Shown in pieces: positions 16,105 to 23,847 of a stretch of DNA of 64,000 nucleotides. This DNA is from CAZDWZ01 sp964509425. Its GTDB lineage: Bacteria; Bdellovibrionota_C; UBA2361; SZUA-149; CAZDWZ01. The notes beneath the pieces are model-generated. The model did no database searches. It saw only the letters and a list, made by a program, of their open reading frames with translations, and was not told where the DNA came from. The DNA is taken from positions 372,001 to 436,000 of the forward strand of contig CAZDWZ010000004.1 in assembly GCA_964509425.1 (NCBI GenBank), written 5' to 3'. The position numbers and the translations under genes are program-made. Positions within the stretch are counted from its first letter, which is position 1. Every line of letters begins with the position of its first letter.

Positions 16105-17112
16105 TTATTTTACCGCAGAATTCGCCACAAGTGGCATGCCCTGCGCGATCGCAAGCTCATGTGGGAGCCACCGGAACGACTCATTGTGAATGAGAAGGGT
16201 TCGAAAGTTATCGATCACGGGCGAGAACTCCTCCCTCAACGAATCTAATATCTCATTGTATTGCCCGAGACTTTCCACTTCCATTTCCATTTCCAGTGGG
16301 CATTCCCCGATCTGGCGGATGAAGAAGGTGATATGCGGATGGTTCTCACAAAAATCGAAGAGCTGCTTCAGACTCTTCGCTTGATAACTCGAAAGAAAAA
16401 GTTGGGTCTTGAAATACAACATACCGAGCTTTTCGTGATCCACTTCGAGCCGGTAGCCGGCAACGATGCCTTTTTCCTCAAGCTGCTCCAAGCGATATTT
16501 TACAATTGCCGGAGTTGAGTCCAATCTCTCCGCTATTTCCCGAAAACCGAGGCGCGCGTCGGAAGTCAGAAGATTAAGAATTCCGTATTCAAGCTGGTCG
16601 ATCGATTCTTGGCCGGGTTCTCCGCCAGTGCGGATTCCTGGTCCGCCTTTCCCCGAGAAATACCCCTTACGAAACCACCAAACATCGATGAGGGTATAGA
16701 TCGCGTATTCAATGATGATGTCATGAAATTGCGAGACCAGCTCGCTGTGACTTTCGTAAAATTCGCGCGGCGTACGCGCAACGATTGCGACATTGATGTC
16801 CCAGTTCCCGTCATACGCGGCAACCCGATACACGTCGCGTTTTTTGTGGAGGTAATCAAAAAGATCCTTGCTCCGCTTACGATTGGTGCGAAGCCTCAAA
16901 TAGACCTTGTACACCGTGAGCCCGAGCCGATAGAGATTGATTGTCGCGACGAACCTCCGGATATATCCGAGCTCAACGAGCCTTTCGACTCGGTATTCGA
17001 CTCTATCCCTTCCCTGTCTGACCTTCCGGGCCAGCTCAGAAAACGACTGCCTCGAATTAAAATCGAGCTCGAAAAGGATTTTCCGGTCAAGCGAGTCTAT
17101 TTGTTCAGGCAT
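16105..17112 (-). CDS. Tandem Lrp/AsnC-family transcriptional regulator
   Basis: A 335-residue protein containing two consecutive Lrp/AsnC units. The first begins DSLDRKILFELDFNSRQSF with wHTH (FSELARKV..GRDRVEYRVERLVELGYI) and an alpha/beta ligand-type domain up to about residue 150. The second begins DQLEYGILNLLTSDARLGF, repeats the wHTH (REIAERLDSTPAIVKYRLEQLEEKGIV) and continues with another RAM-like half. A Gly-rich linker (FSGKGGPGIRTGGEPGQ) joins them. Lrp proteins normally have one such unit of about 150 residues and assemble as dimers, so this is an internal pseudo-dimer. Target genes are unknown; the divergent gene is mazG. Confidence 0.85.
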   Translation of the reverse strand: MPEQIDSLDRKILFELDFNSRQSFSELARKVRQGRDRVEYRVERLVELGYIRRFVATINLYRLGLTVYKVYLRLRTNRKRSKDLFDYLHKKRDVYRVAAYDGNWDINVAIVARTPREFYESHSELVSQFHDIIIEYAIYTLIDVWWFRKGYFSGKGGPGIRTGGEPGQESIDQLEYGILNLLTSDARLGFREIAERLDSTPAIVKYRLEQLEEKGIVAGYRLEVDHEKLGMLYFKTQLFLSSYQAKSLKQLFDFCENHPHITFFIRQIGECPLEMEMEVESLGQYNEILDSLREEFSPVIDNFRTLLIHNESFRWLPHELAIAQGMPLVANSAVK

Positions 17113-17282
17113 GAGCGAAAACTATAGCTCTTTTCCCAGAAAATAAACAAAAATCGCCTTCTTCCGGGCATTTCCTCGAAGGAACTTTCTCGCGCTTTTG
17201 CCGATCCTCGACCTTCAGCGGTCGGCCTGAGACCGAGGAACGTTTATTTGCTGAACGCGGCATGAGGAGCTAGAAACGGTTC

Positions 17283-18149
17283 ATGTCCAACAACGACCCG
17301 TTCGCAAAATTTGTCGAAATTATCGCCGCCCTTCGTCATCCCGTTACAGGCTGCCCCTGGGATCTCGAGCAAACGCATCGGAGCATCAGGCCGTATCTCA
17401 TCGAGGAAGCCTACGAGGTGCTCGATGCCATAGACGCTGATTCCGACACCGCCCTCAAAGAGGAATTAGGCGATCTGCTCCTTCAGGTGGTCCTTCACTC
17501 TCAGATTGCAACGGATCGAAAAGCATTCTCGATCGATGAAGTGGTTCGCGGAGTAAGCGAGAAGATGGTGCGCCGGCACCCGCACGTTTTCGGCGACACA
17601 AAAGTCACCGGCTCGGCTCAGGTCCTTACGAACTGGGAACAAATCAAATCGGAAGAGAAATCAAAACTCGGTGATAAGCAGGCGGAAGCGCGAACCTCAT
17701 TGCTGGACGGTGTCCCGAAGCAGATGCCGCAGCTCACTCGGGCCCAACGGATCGGCGAAAAAGCTTCCCGAGTGGGATTCGAATGGGAAGCTCTTGAGGG
17801 CGTTCTGGCGAAGGTTGACGAAGAGCTGAGCGAGCTGAAGGCCGAAATTCAGGAGAACGAGATCCCGCCTCATGCGCTCACGACCGCTCCAAAGTCGAGA
17901 CCGGCCGAAGCCCAGTTAAGGCTGGAAGAGGAGTTCGGCGACCTCCTCTTCTCAGTGACCCAACTTGGCCGATGGCTCGGGGTCGGGGCTGAGGACTCAC
18001 TCCGGGGAACCATCGAGAAGTTCAGTTCACGATTCCGTTGGATGGAAGAAAACGCTCCTAAACCACTGAAAGATTGCAGCCCTGGAGAGCTTGACTCGCT
18101 TTGGACCGAGGCCAAGATGCTTAAAAGACGACCGGGTGCCAGGCGCTAA
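17283..18149 (+). CDS. mazG: Nucleoside triphosphate pyrophosphohydrolase
   Basis: Hydrolyses (d)NTPs to monophosphates and pyrophosphate, thought to clean nucleotide pools. The N-terminal MazG domain carries LRHPVTGCPWDLEQTHRS and the EExxE metal site EEAYEVLDAID with EELGDLLLQVVLH. A second MazG half (KVDEELSELK, LEEEFGDLLFSVTQLGRWL) completes the usual double-domain form. At 288 residues it is a little longer than the E. coli protein because of an insertion around NEIPPHALTTAPKSRP between the second-half motifs. GAGGAG lies about 14 bases upstream of ATG. It precedes rpsT on the same strand by 110 bases. Confidence 0.95.
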   Translation: MSNNDPFAKFVEIIAALRHPVTGCPWDLEQTHRSIRPYLIEEAYEVLDAIDADSDTALKEELGDLLLQVVLHSQIATDRKAFSIDEVVRGVSEKMVRRHPHVFGDTKVTGSAQVLTNWEQIKSEEKSKLGDKQAEARTSLLDGVPKQMPQLTRAQRIGEKASRVGFEWEALEGVLAKVDEELSELKAEIQENEIPPHALTTAPKSRPAEAQLRLEEEFGDLLFSVTQLGRWLGVGAEDSLRGTIEKFSSRFRWMEENAPKPLKDCSPGELDSLWTEAKMLKRRPGARR

Positions 18150-18201
18150 TCCCTCCTCCGGGCCCGGTTCGGGGCTGGGGCGGATTTTCCGGATAAGGGG
18201 T

Positions 18202-18230
18202 TTTACATTTCCTGAATTCTTCGGTAGATA
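18202..18230 (+). promoter_or_regulatory. Possible promoter of rpsT
   Basis: TTTACA and TAGATA with 17 bases between them, about 30 bases before the rpsT start. The -35 is good and the -10 is weak. Confidence 0.35.
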
Positions 18231-18259
18231 GGGCACCTTTCGAACAGGGAAATGTATTC

Positions 18260-18532
18260 ATGGCAACTCATAAGTCTGCAGAAAAACGATATCGTCAAAG
18301 CGTCAAGCGACGGGATAACAACCGTTTTGCTAAGGCGACAATCCGCTCGACCTTGAAGAAGGCGTTGAGCCTGGCTGAAGCCGGCAAGGTTGACGAAGCG
18401 AAGGTGCAGGCAAAGCTCGCAACCAAGCTCCTCGATAAGGCCGCTATCCATGGCGTACTTCACAAGAAGAACGCTGCGCGCCGTATTTCGCGACTGAATT
18501 CGCATATCCAAGCTGCAGGCGCCGCTAAGTAA
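18260..18532 (+). CDS. rpsT: 30S ribosomal protein S20
   Basis: A 90-residue basic, all-helical primary-binding protein of the small subunit. It opens ATHKSAEKRYRQS and has the conserved stretch VDEAKVQAKLATKLLDKAAIHGVLHKKNAARRISRL, here cited as separate pieces of a continuous helix. Length is typical for the family. GGGAAATG-type spacing puts AGGGA nine bases before ATG. Its own hairpin terminator follows, so it is probably a single-gene unit. Confidence 0.97.
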   Translation: MATHKSAEKRYRQSVKRRDNNRFAKATIRSTLKKALSLAEAGKVDEAKVQAKLATKLLDKAAIHGVLHKKNAARRISRLNSHIQAAGAAK

Positions 18533-18567
18533 GCGCCCTGCTCCTTTCTCCTTTGAGTAGTTGAAAC

Positions 18568-18595
18568 GTCCGGGGCGCCTATGACCGGACTTTTC
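18568..18595 (+). terminator. Intrinsic terminator of rpsT
   Basis: GTCCGG (18568-18573) pairs with CCGGAC (18585-18590) and is followed directly by TTTTCTG. It lies 35 bases after the rpsT stop. Confidence 0.7.
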
Positions 18596-18687
18596 TGCGT
18601 TTTTGATTAGTGGGCTCTTTTTACGGATCTCTTCGTTGAAAGAGCGGCTGCGGTGCTTCCACCTTCGCTAAAGCTTCGGTGGACAAG

Positions 18688-18753
18688 TATTTACGGGTGG
18701 TAAACTCCGCTCCTCGCTCCTCGCCGCACTTTCGCCTCGACCACCGTAAAAAT
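18688..18753. repeat. Stem-loop in the rpsT downstream gap
   Basis: TTTACGGGTGGT (18690-18701) pairs with ACCACCGTAAA (18740-18750) with one bulged base. The loop holds a short direct duplication (CGCTCCTCGCTCCTCGCC). A smaller inverted pair, CCACC/GGTGG, lies just before it. No coding frame explains these bases. Confidence 0.65.
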
Positions 18754-18828
18754 CCCCCCCCTAATGCGTCGCTATACGGAATTTCATCGATTGACCGTGC
18801 TGCGTGCCGGAGAGCTATACTTCTCGGC

Positions 18829-19215
18829 ATGAATGCCAACGTTACGTTCACCACCGACTTCTTCAAACCCGTAGAGGGAGAAGAGGAGAAGACCAATCCC
18901 GGAATTTTCGGCCAGCAGCTTTCCGAATGGCTGTCCGCCGAGCTTAAGAAGCGAGGATTGCCCATCGAGGGCGCCGTCGCCGAGGATTTCGGCTGGGCGG
19001 TGATCGTCTCACGAACACCGGTTTTTTTGTGGCTCGCCTGCGGAAACACGGATGAGAGCAGAGACGAATGGAGTATTTATCCCGTCGCCGAACGGTCTCT
19101 CTTCCAGAGGATCTTTAGGCGGGACGATCCAACATCGGAGCTAAACGCAGTTTGGGAACACGTACAAGCCATCGTGCCTACGGTCCCCGGCGTGAAGGAC
19201 ATTCGTTGGGATTAA
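18829..19215 (+). CDS. Conserved protein of unknown function
   Basis: A 128-residue soluble protein. The start MNANVTFTTDFFKPVEGEEE is chosen because the upstream frame crosses a stem-loop and reads as non-protein sequence. The pattern TDFFKP..GEEEKTNPGIFGQQLSEWLSAELKKRGLPIEG...EDFGWAVIVSR....WLACGN, here shortened into pieces, recurs in an uncharacterised proteobacterial family that I recall by sequence but cannot name. No signal peptide, membrane helix or catalytic signature is visible. It is followed after six bases by the first gene of the coupled methyltransferase/glycosyltransferase cluster, so it may belong to that transcript. Confidence 0.75.
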   Translation: MNANVTFTTDFFKPVEGEEEKTNPGIFGQQLSEWLSAELKKRGLPIEGAVAEDFGWAVIVSRTPVFLWLACGNTDESRDEWSIYPVAERSLFQRIFRRDDPTSELNAVWEHVQAIVPTVPGVKDIRWD

Positions 19216-19221
19216 AAACGC

Positions 19222-19791
19222 GTGGGATACTTCACTCGACTCTCGAAGATCTTTGACCAAGTGCCCAGCCGCTCCGGAGTCTTTCGCGTCGCTCACCTCG
19301 GAGGGATTCCCGAATCCTGGGAAGCGCAGGGAGACGCGATCCCTCCCGATTGGGATATCTCAATCTTCAATGATACGCCCGAGGTCGATAGAGACCGCGT
19401 ACATTACGAAGGAAACCTGAGAGCCGATCTTTCGGCGCGAAAAGATGGCGCGTTCGATCTTGTCCTCAGCGTTTTCACGTTAGAATGTCTCCCAACTTTT
19501 AGTGAGCAGCTGCGGCACGCGCATCAAATTCGACGACTCGGGCGTCGATACGCCGTCTTCACCGGAGATTTTTCATCTCTCCTTCCCGCGGGATCGACGA
19601 TACCGGCAATTCATTTTCTTCCACCCCCTTGCCAGCGTTTGTTGTTCAGGTTGTTTGGCGGCACTTCCTTGCCGAGGCGATTCCTCAGCAAGTCGGAAGT
19701 GGGAAGATTGTTTCCGCTTGCCGTTCTCGACCAAGCGCCGGAGGATTGCCAAAGAGGCCTTCTGTTCACGTATTCAACGGACGCGTTTTGA
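19222..19791 (+). CDS. Degenerate class I methyltransferase-like protein
   Basis: A 189-residue product starting at GTG, with no clear ribosome site. The central segment DGAFDLVLSVFTLECLPTF occupies the place of the post-motif II/III region of class I SAM methyltransferases, and the C-terminal half (SEVGRLFPLAVLDQAPEDCQRGLLFTYST) looks like the closing strands. The glycine-rich SAM loop (normally D.GCG.G) is absent: the N-terminus reads VFRVAHLGGIPESW. Catalysis is therefore doubtful. Its stop overlaps the next start as TTGA, and the next-but-one gene is a glycosyltransferase, suggesting a role in surface glycan or lipid modification. Confidence 0.65.
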   Translation: MGYFTRLSKIFDQVPSRSGVFRVAHLGGIPESWEAQGDAIPPDWDISIFNDTPEVDRDRVHYEGNLRADLSARKDGAFDLVLSVFTLECLPTFSEQLRHAHQIRRLGRRYAVFTGDFSSLLPAGSTIPAIHFLPPPCQRLLFRLFGGTSLPRRFLSKSEVGRLFPLAVLDQAPEDCQRGLLFTYSTDAF

Positions 19792-20450
19792 TCTCATTCA
19801 TAAAAGATTTTCTGAGACCACTCTTCCATCGAGTTCTTCTCGGGCATGCCGTTCGTCAAATCCGCTCCAAGCAGTCGAACGAGCTAACGCTTGATGATGC
19901 TCGATTATTGATCCGCGGCTGGTCGAACCCCGCGTGGAGCATCACTCCTGAACTCGCCGTTTCGCTTTGGAAACATGCGCTGGAATCGAATGGGCCGATT
20001 CTCGAATGCGGCTCGGGGATCTCCTCGATTCTTTTGGGACTCGCGCTCGAGCGCTCAGGTCGCGAAGTCTTCTGCTTAGAACATGATTCTATTTGGAAAG
20101 GGAAAATAGAGACAACGGCGCGGCGTTTCCAACTCAAAAACGTCACCGTAATTTACTCAGCTCTCATCGACTACGGGGAATTTGTTTGGTTCGAACGGAG
20201 CCCGACACTTCTCGCTCAAAAATATTCCTTTATATTCTGCGACGGTCCTCCCGGAGCTACGAAAGGTGGACGTTACGGCGTTCTCCCGGTTTTACTTCAA
20301 GCATTGGAGTATCCATGCCTCATTTTGCTCGATGACGCGTCGAGACCGGAAGAACAGAAGACTCTGAACCGATGGTCGGAGAACTATGGCGTGCGATATG
20401 AAATAGTTGATTGCCCAAAGCCATACGCAATCGCGGTGAAAGACAGATGA
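19788..20450 (+). CDS. SAM-dependent methyltransferase-like protein
   Basis: The 220-residue protein starts at TTG inside the TTGA overlap with the preceding stop; longer frames upstream only re-read that gene in another frame. ILECGSGISSILLGLALE is the SAM-binding motif I, EVFCLEHD the acidic residue of motif II, and YSFIFCDGPPGATKGGRYGVLP the motif IV region. The last strands (LILLDDAS, YEIVDCPKPYAIAV) complete a Rossmann fold. No TM helix. Acceptor unknown. Its stop overlaps the next start as ATGA, so three genes are translationally chained. Confidence 0.75.
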   Translation: MISFIKDFLRPLFHRVLLGHAVRQIRSKQSNELTLDDARLLIRGWSNPAWSITPELAVSLWKHALESNGPILECGSGISSILLGLALERSGREVFCLEHDSIWKGKIETTARRFQLKNVTVIYSALIDYGEFVWFERSPTLLAQKYSFIFCDGPPGATKGGRYGVLPVLLQALEYPCLILLDDASRPEEQKTLNRWSENYGVRYEIVDCPKPYAIAVKDR

Positions 20451-21409
20451 CAATCTCCTTCGTCATTGTAAGCAACCGCTGGAACGCTTTGCTCGAGGCG
20501 CTTCTGTCGTCCGTCTTAACGCAAGATACGGACAGGCCCTACGAGCTTGTACTCGTAAATAACGGCTTCGATCGGAAACACGAAGACTTTCTGCTCACAA
20601 TCCCTGAGAAGAACCGCCTTGCCACGACCCAAGTGCTTTACGAGCCACGCCCCGGGAAAATTTTCGGAATAAAACTGGGCTTTGAACATTGCCGAGGTGA
20701 ATATGTTTCGCTCCTCGATGACGACAATTCAATCGGATCCGGTTTCCTAGCCTCGGTGTATGAGGCGCTTTGTCGTCACCCTGGAGTCGGTGGGATTTCA
20801 CCCGACATACTGCCTCGGTGGCAGAAGTCTCCCCCCGAGTGGCTGGAGGAAGTGGGGTTTCAGTGCTTGAGTTATAACGTAAAAGATGAAACCGAAATCG
20901 TACCTGATCGTGAGGTTCGATTCGATACCAGGACGAACCACAACTTGGGTATGCCTCCGGGAGGCGGGATGATCGTGCATCGCGACCTTTCCTCGCGAAT
21001 GTCCAGACTGCCCGACGAAGTTCTCGAATTGTATCCGCTCTCGTTCGACATGGAGCTTTGGTTCGGTCTGAAAGTCCTTTCGCGGTTCGCAGTTCGCACC
21101 AGTCGAATCCAACTCCATCATCACGTTCCGGAGACTCGAACCGGGCTTCCCTATCTCCTCGCCTTTAATTACCGGAAAATGAACCGCTACTCTCGGATAG
21201 TCTCTGCACGCGGCACACCAGAGCTCCGAAGAGGTCTCCTTCCCGCATCCGTCCGCTATGTGCTTTCGACGCTGTTGCAATTTTTCGCCGGGAAGCAACA
21301 CGCTGCCACGACCATCGTGCGATGTGCCCGCGGCTTCGGCATGTTTCAAGGCGCGGTTGCCGGAAGCCTCACGAAACGCGGCATAAAAGCCGATGAACTG
21401 TGGAGTTAG
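20447..21409 (+). CDS. Family 2 glycosyltransferase
   Basis: A GT-A fold, inverting sugar transferase of 320 residues starting MTISFVIVSNRWN in the ATGA overlap. ELVLVNNGFD is the first nucleotide-binding acidic region, GEYVSLLDDDNSIG contains the metal-binding DxD, and MPPGGGMIVHRDL plus SFDMELWFGLKVL hold the acceptor/catalytic acidic region typical of family 2. No membrane helix, so probably peripheral at the inner membrane. Sugar and acceptor are unknown; the coupled methyltransferases suggest decoration of an exported glycan. Confidence 0.88.
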   Translation: MTISFVIVSNRWNALLEALLSSVLTQDTDRPYELVLVNNGFDRKHEDFLLTIPEKNRLATTQVLYEPRPGKIFGIKLGFEHCRGEYVSLLDDDNSIGSGFLASVYEALCRHPGVGGISPDILPRWQKSPPEWLEEVGFQCLSYNVKDETEIVPDREVRFDTRTNHNLGMPPGGGMIVHRDLSSRMSRLPDEVLELYPLSFDMELWFGLKVLSRFAVRTSRIQLHHHVPETRTGLPYLLAFNYRKMNRYSRIVSARGTPELRRGLLPASVRYVLSTLLQFFAGKQHAATTIVRCARGFGMFQGAVAGSLTKRGIKADELWS

Positions 21410-21495
21410 GCGAAGCGGAACAAACCACTCGCACCGCGACCATCCAAGCCAGCCTCCCTAATCGTGACAACATCGCTTCGGAGCCTGATACTGCC

Positions 21496-21816
21496 TCACC
21501 CTCCGCTCATTCCTCGGCCAACGCACACATCCATAAATCCCATCTGAAACCTTTCATACGCGGCATGCAGATTATGCGCCGCACAAAGTGTTCTCAGATT
21601 CGCCAGATTTGTCGCACCACCGACCGCAAAGGGAACGCGATGATCCATCTCCAGATTCCGCCGGCTCTCACACTTCACCCCTTCGGCACTGACAAAGGTA
21701 CAGCAAAACCCATCACGCACGAGGACCGCATCGCGCATCGCCGCAGGAATATAGCGGCTGCGAGTTTCCGTCGCCGGAGTTTCCAAAGAAAACCCTCCCG
21801 TCCGCGCCGAAAGCAA
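21496..21816 (-). pseudogene. HNH endonuclease remnant or short HNH protein
   Basis: A complete HNH nuclease module of about 75 residues is visible: RYIPAAMRDAVLVRDGFCC, then C..VSAEGVKC, LEMDHRVPFAVGG (first His), TNLANL (Asn) and CAAHN (last His). Proteins I recall with this ending (common in Bdellovibrionota and Myxococcota) carry a further 100-250 residues in front. Here the frame opens only shortly upstream and the sole start is a TTG without ribosome site, so the N-terminal part seems lost. The nuclease core itself is intact. Confidence 0.6.
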
Positions 21817-21878
21817 GAGCCATCTTGAAAGCGTTCTTGATAGAACGGGGGCTTATCTTTTATGATTCGGGATTGAGC

Positions 21879-22790
21879 TCAATCCATCGGCTCGGACGTG
21901 AAATGAGTCTCGGACTCGCTCTCCGTCGCAAATTTATCGAAAAATGCACTCACGCGTTCTTCGTATTCCTTCCCCGCGAAGCGGTGAAGATCGACATGTG
22001 CGGCGCCTTGAACCAACCAAAGCTCTCTTGGAGAAGCTGCTTTCTGATACAACTCTCGAGTTTCGGGGACGGTGGTGTGTTTGTCTTCATCGCCTGAAAT
22101 GACAAACACCGGACAACCGATCTTCGCAATTCGATCGATGGGCCGGAGGGTTTGCGGATCAATTCCGAGAATCCATTGGAGCTCTAAGAGGAGTAGCTTC
22201 GATACGAGCGGCGCGAAAAACCCAATCCGCATCCACAGGCGATTTGTTACCGCCCGATCGAGGTCTGGAAACACTGCCTCGACAACCAGCGCACGAACCG
22301 GGATTGGCTGCGCGGAGAGGAGGAGCGCCGCCCCGCCCAGTGACTGCCCGATAGCAAAAAGCTTGGTCGATTCGATTCGCCGGGAAAGATATTCCAATGC
22401 CGCTTCAGCGTCTCGGGATTCTTCACGCCCGAGAGTGATGGCATATCCCTCACTCTCTCCGTGCGCTTGAAGATCGATGAGGAGCACCGCATAACCCAGA
22501 CGGTTGAGAAAGCGGGCTCGACCCAACATTCCTAAGCGATCTGAGCGAATGCCGTGAAGGAGCAGTACCCCGCCCCTCCCGGGGACTCCCTTGGCAAACC
22601 ATCCCCGAAGTGAACTTCCAGTTTTTGATTTAAGCTCGATATTCTCGGCAGGAAAATCGGTCGGCGGATTCCCGATATCCTTATATGTGCGAGCCACCAA
22701 CGAGTAGCCCAGTCCAAGAAAAACAAGAACGCTCACGAAGAACAGCGAAAGAAGGAGAAAAAATAGTCTCGTTTTTTTCGCTAGGATCAG
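21879..22790 (-). CDS. Membrane-anchored alpha/beta hydrolase, probable CTG start
   Basis: A serine hydrolase of 303 residues if begun at CTG, which has AGAGGTGA seven bases upstream. The first conventional start (GTG at 22736) would cut the N-terminal helix in half; from CTG the protein opens with a basic cap and a full hydrophobic anchor (LAKKTRLFFLLLSLFFVSVL). Then come LLLHGIRSDRLGMLGRARF (oxyanion region), the nucleophile elbow GQSLGG, FVISGDEDKHTTVPE (acid) and GAAHVDLHRF (catalytic His). The domain resembles periplasmic BAAT/acyl-CoA-thioesterase-like or dienelactone-type hydrolases; substrate unknown. The active site would face the periplasm. Confidence 0.82.
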   Translation of the reverse strand: MILAKKTRLFFLLLSLFFVSVLVFLGLGYSLVARTYKDIGNPPTDFPAENIELKSKTGSSLRGWFAKGVPGRGGVLLLHGIRSDRLGMLGRARFLNRLGYAVLLIDLQAHGESEGYAITLGREESRDAEAALEYLSRRIESTKLFAIGQSLGGAALLLSAQPIPVRALVVEAVFPDLDRAVTNRLWMRIGFFAPLVSKLLLLELQWILGIDPQTLRPIDRIAKIGCPVFVISGDEDKHTTVPETRELYQKAASPRELWLVQGAAHVDLHRFAGKEYEERVSAFFDKFATESESETHFTSEPMD

Positions 22791-22808
22791 TGGTTCACCT
22801 CTGCGGAT

Positions 22809-22985
22809 TTACGGACGGTACTCTGGTGCCGGAACGCTTTCCCCCTGCAGTTGGCCTTCACCATGAAGCTGGCTATCACCATGCATCTGTGGAGCAAATT
22901 TAAAATTCATTTCCTCGTCCGTGGCCCACGCGTAATGGAACGCGATGATGCTCAGAATGATTGCCGCTATGATCCTACGTGTCAT
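22809..22985 (-). CDS. Small exported or membrane peptide
   Basis: A 58-residue product starting MTRRIIAAIILSIIAFHYAWA, with AGGAG two bases before ATG. The N-terminus is a hydrophobic helix that could be a signal peptide cleaved after AWA. The rest is short and polar with an imperfect duplication (MHGDSQLHGEGQLQGES). No homologue recognised. It lies 18 bases ahead of the alpha/beta hydrolase start and may form a transcript with it. Confidence 0.55.
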   Translation of the reverse strand: MTRRIIAAIILSIIAFHYAWATDEEMNFKFAPQMHGDSQLHGEGQLQGESVPAPEYRP

Positions 22986-23148
22986 GACTCCTCTCGACTC
23001 GGCTGGCGTCTCCACGCCAAGTTCAAGCACGTAGACGGAGAGTGGTTGAGTTTATTTCACGTCAAAGGAAAATTTGGCGGCGTTCGTGTTCGAAGGTACA
23101 GAAAAAAGCGTTCGAGGAAATTATCCCCGAACGCAAGCAAGAGATTCT

Positions 23149-23598
23149 TTACTGACCAACTGGTGGATATTGATTCGGCTGTGGCATGACTTGCCCACCG
23201 ACGCCGGGTTTCTGCATTCCAGCCATCGCCTTATTCATTTCGGCTTGCGCATCTTTCATCTGCTTCTGCGCCGCGTCCATTTGCTGGCCAGCTTGCTTCA
23301 TCGCCTCTGCAGTCTGGGTCGCCGCCATAGCCTTTGCCTGAGCCGCCTGGAATCCGGCGTCCGCCCGAACCATGTTGTTCTTTATGTCAGCAGCCCAAGA
23401 GGTTTTCGCCTGCTCGGAAGAGAAACAATACATCTTCTTCGTGGCCGGATCAGTCCAATTGATCTTGCAGTCGGTCTTCACCTCTTGTCCGGTGGTCAAC
23501 CCGTACGCACAATGCCCTCCGTACTCTCCCGTCGCAGCGGCGGCAGTTCCTGCAGAGAGACAGCTCATCAACATCGCGGCTAGCAAAGCTCGTTTCAT
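23149..23598 (-). CDS. Secreted YHS-like domain protein with Ala/Gln/Met-rich coiled-coil tail
   Basis: A 149-residue protein with a clear signal peptide (MKRALLAAMLMSCLSAGTAAAA). AAAGGAGAA lies just upstream of this ATG. The mature N-terminal part, GEYGGHCAYGLTTGQEVKTD, then YCFSSEQAKTSWAADIKNN, matches the order seen in the C-terminal half of YHS-domain proteins (YGGYCAYAV... W..D...Y..KAD). The rest is a low-complexity helix rich in Ala, Gln and Met (MKQAGQQMDAAQKQMKDAQ). YHS proteins often bind metal, but here the classical Cys pair is only partly preserved. It is a separate unit between the small peptide gene and folC. Confidence 0.7.
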   Translation of the reverse strand: MKRALLAAMLMSCLSAGTAAAATGEYGGHCAYGLTTGQEVKTDCKINWTDPATKKMYCFSSEQAKTSWAADIKNNMVRADAGFQAAQAKAMAATQTAEAMKQAGQQMDAAQKQMKDAQAEMNKAMAGMQKPGVGGQVMPQPNQYPPVGQ

Positions 23599-23847
23599 AT
23601 TCTTTCTCCTTTCAGGGGGATTTTTTGCATCCCGTTGACCGCTCGCTTCTAGCATCACTTCGACTGCCGAGCCTACGGAAGAATTCGTGCTGAGAGAGCT
23701 CATCCGTTCGGAGTCGCAAACCTTTTTGAGAATGGAAGAGCGAGCTTGAGCGATTTGCTGGAAGATTAGAGAAGTTCCAAGTCAGTCTGATTTTTGATGA
23801 GAGACGAAGAGCGGGATTTTGAGAACGCGGACCTAATCCAAGCTTCT

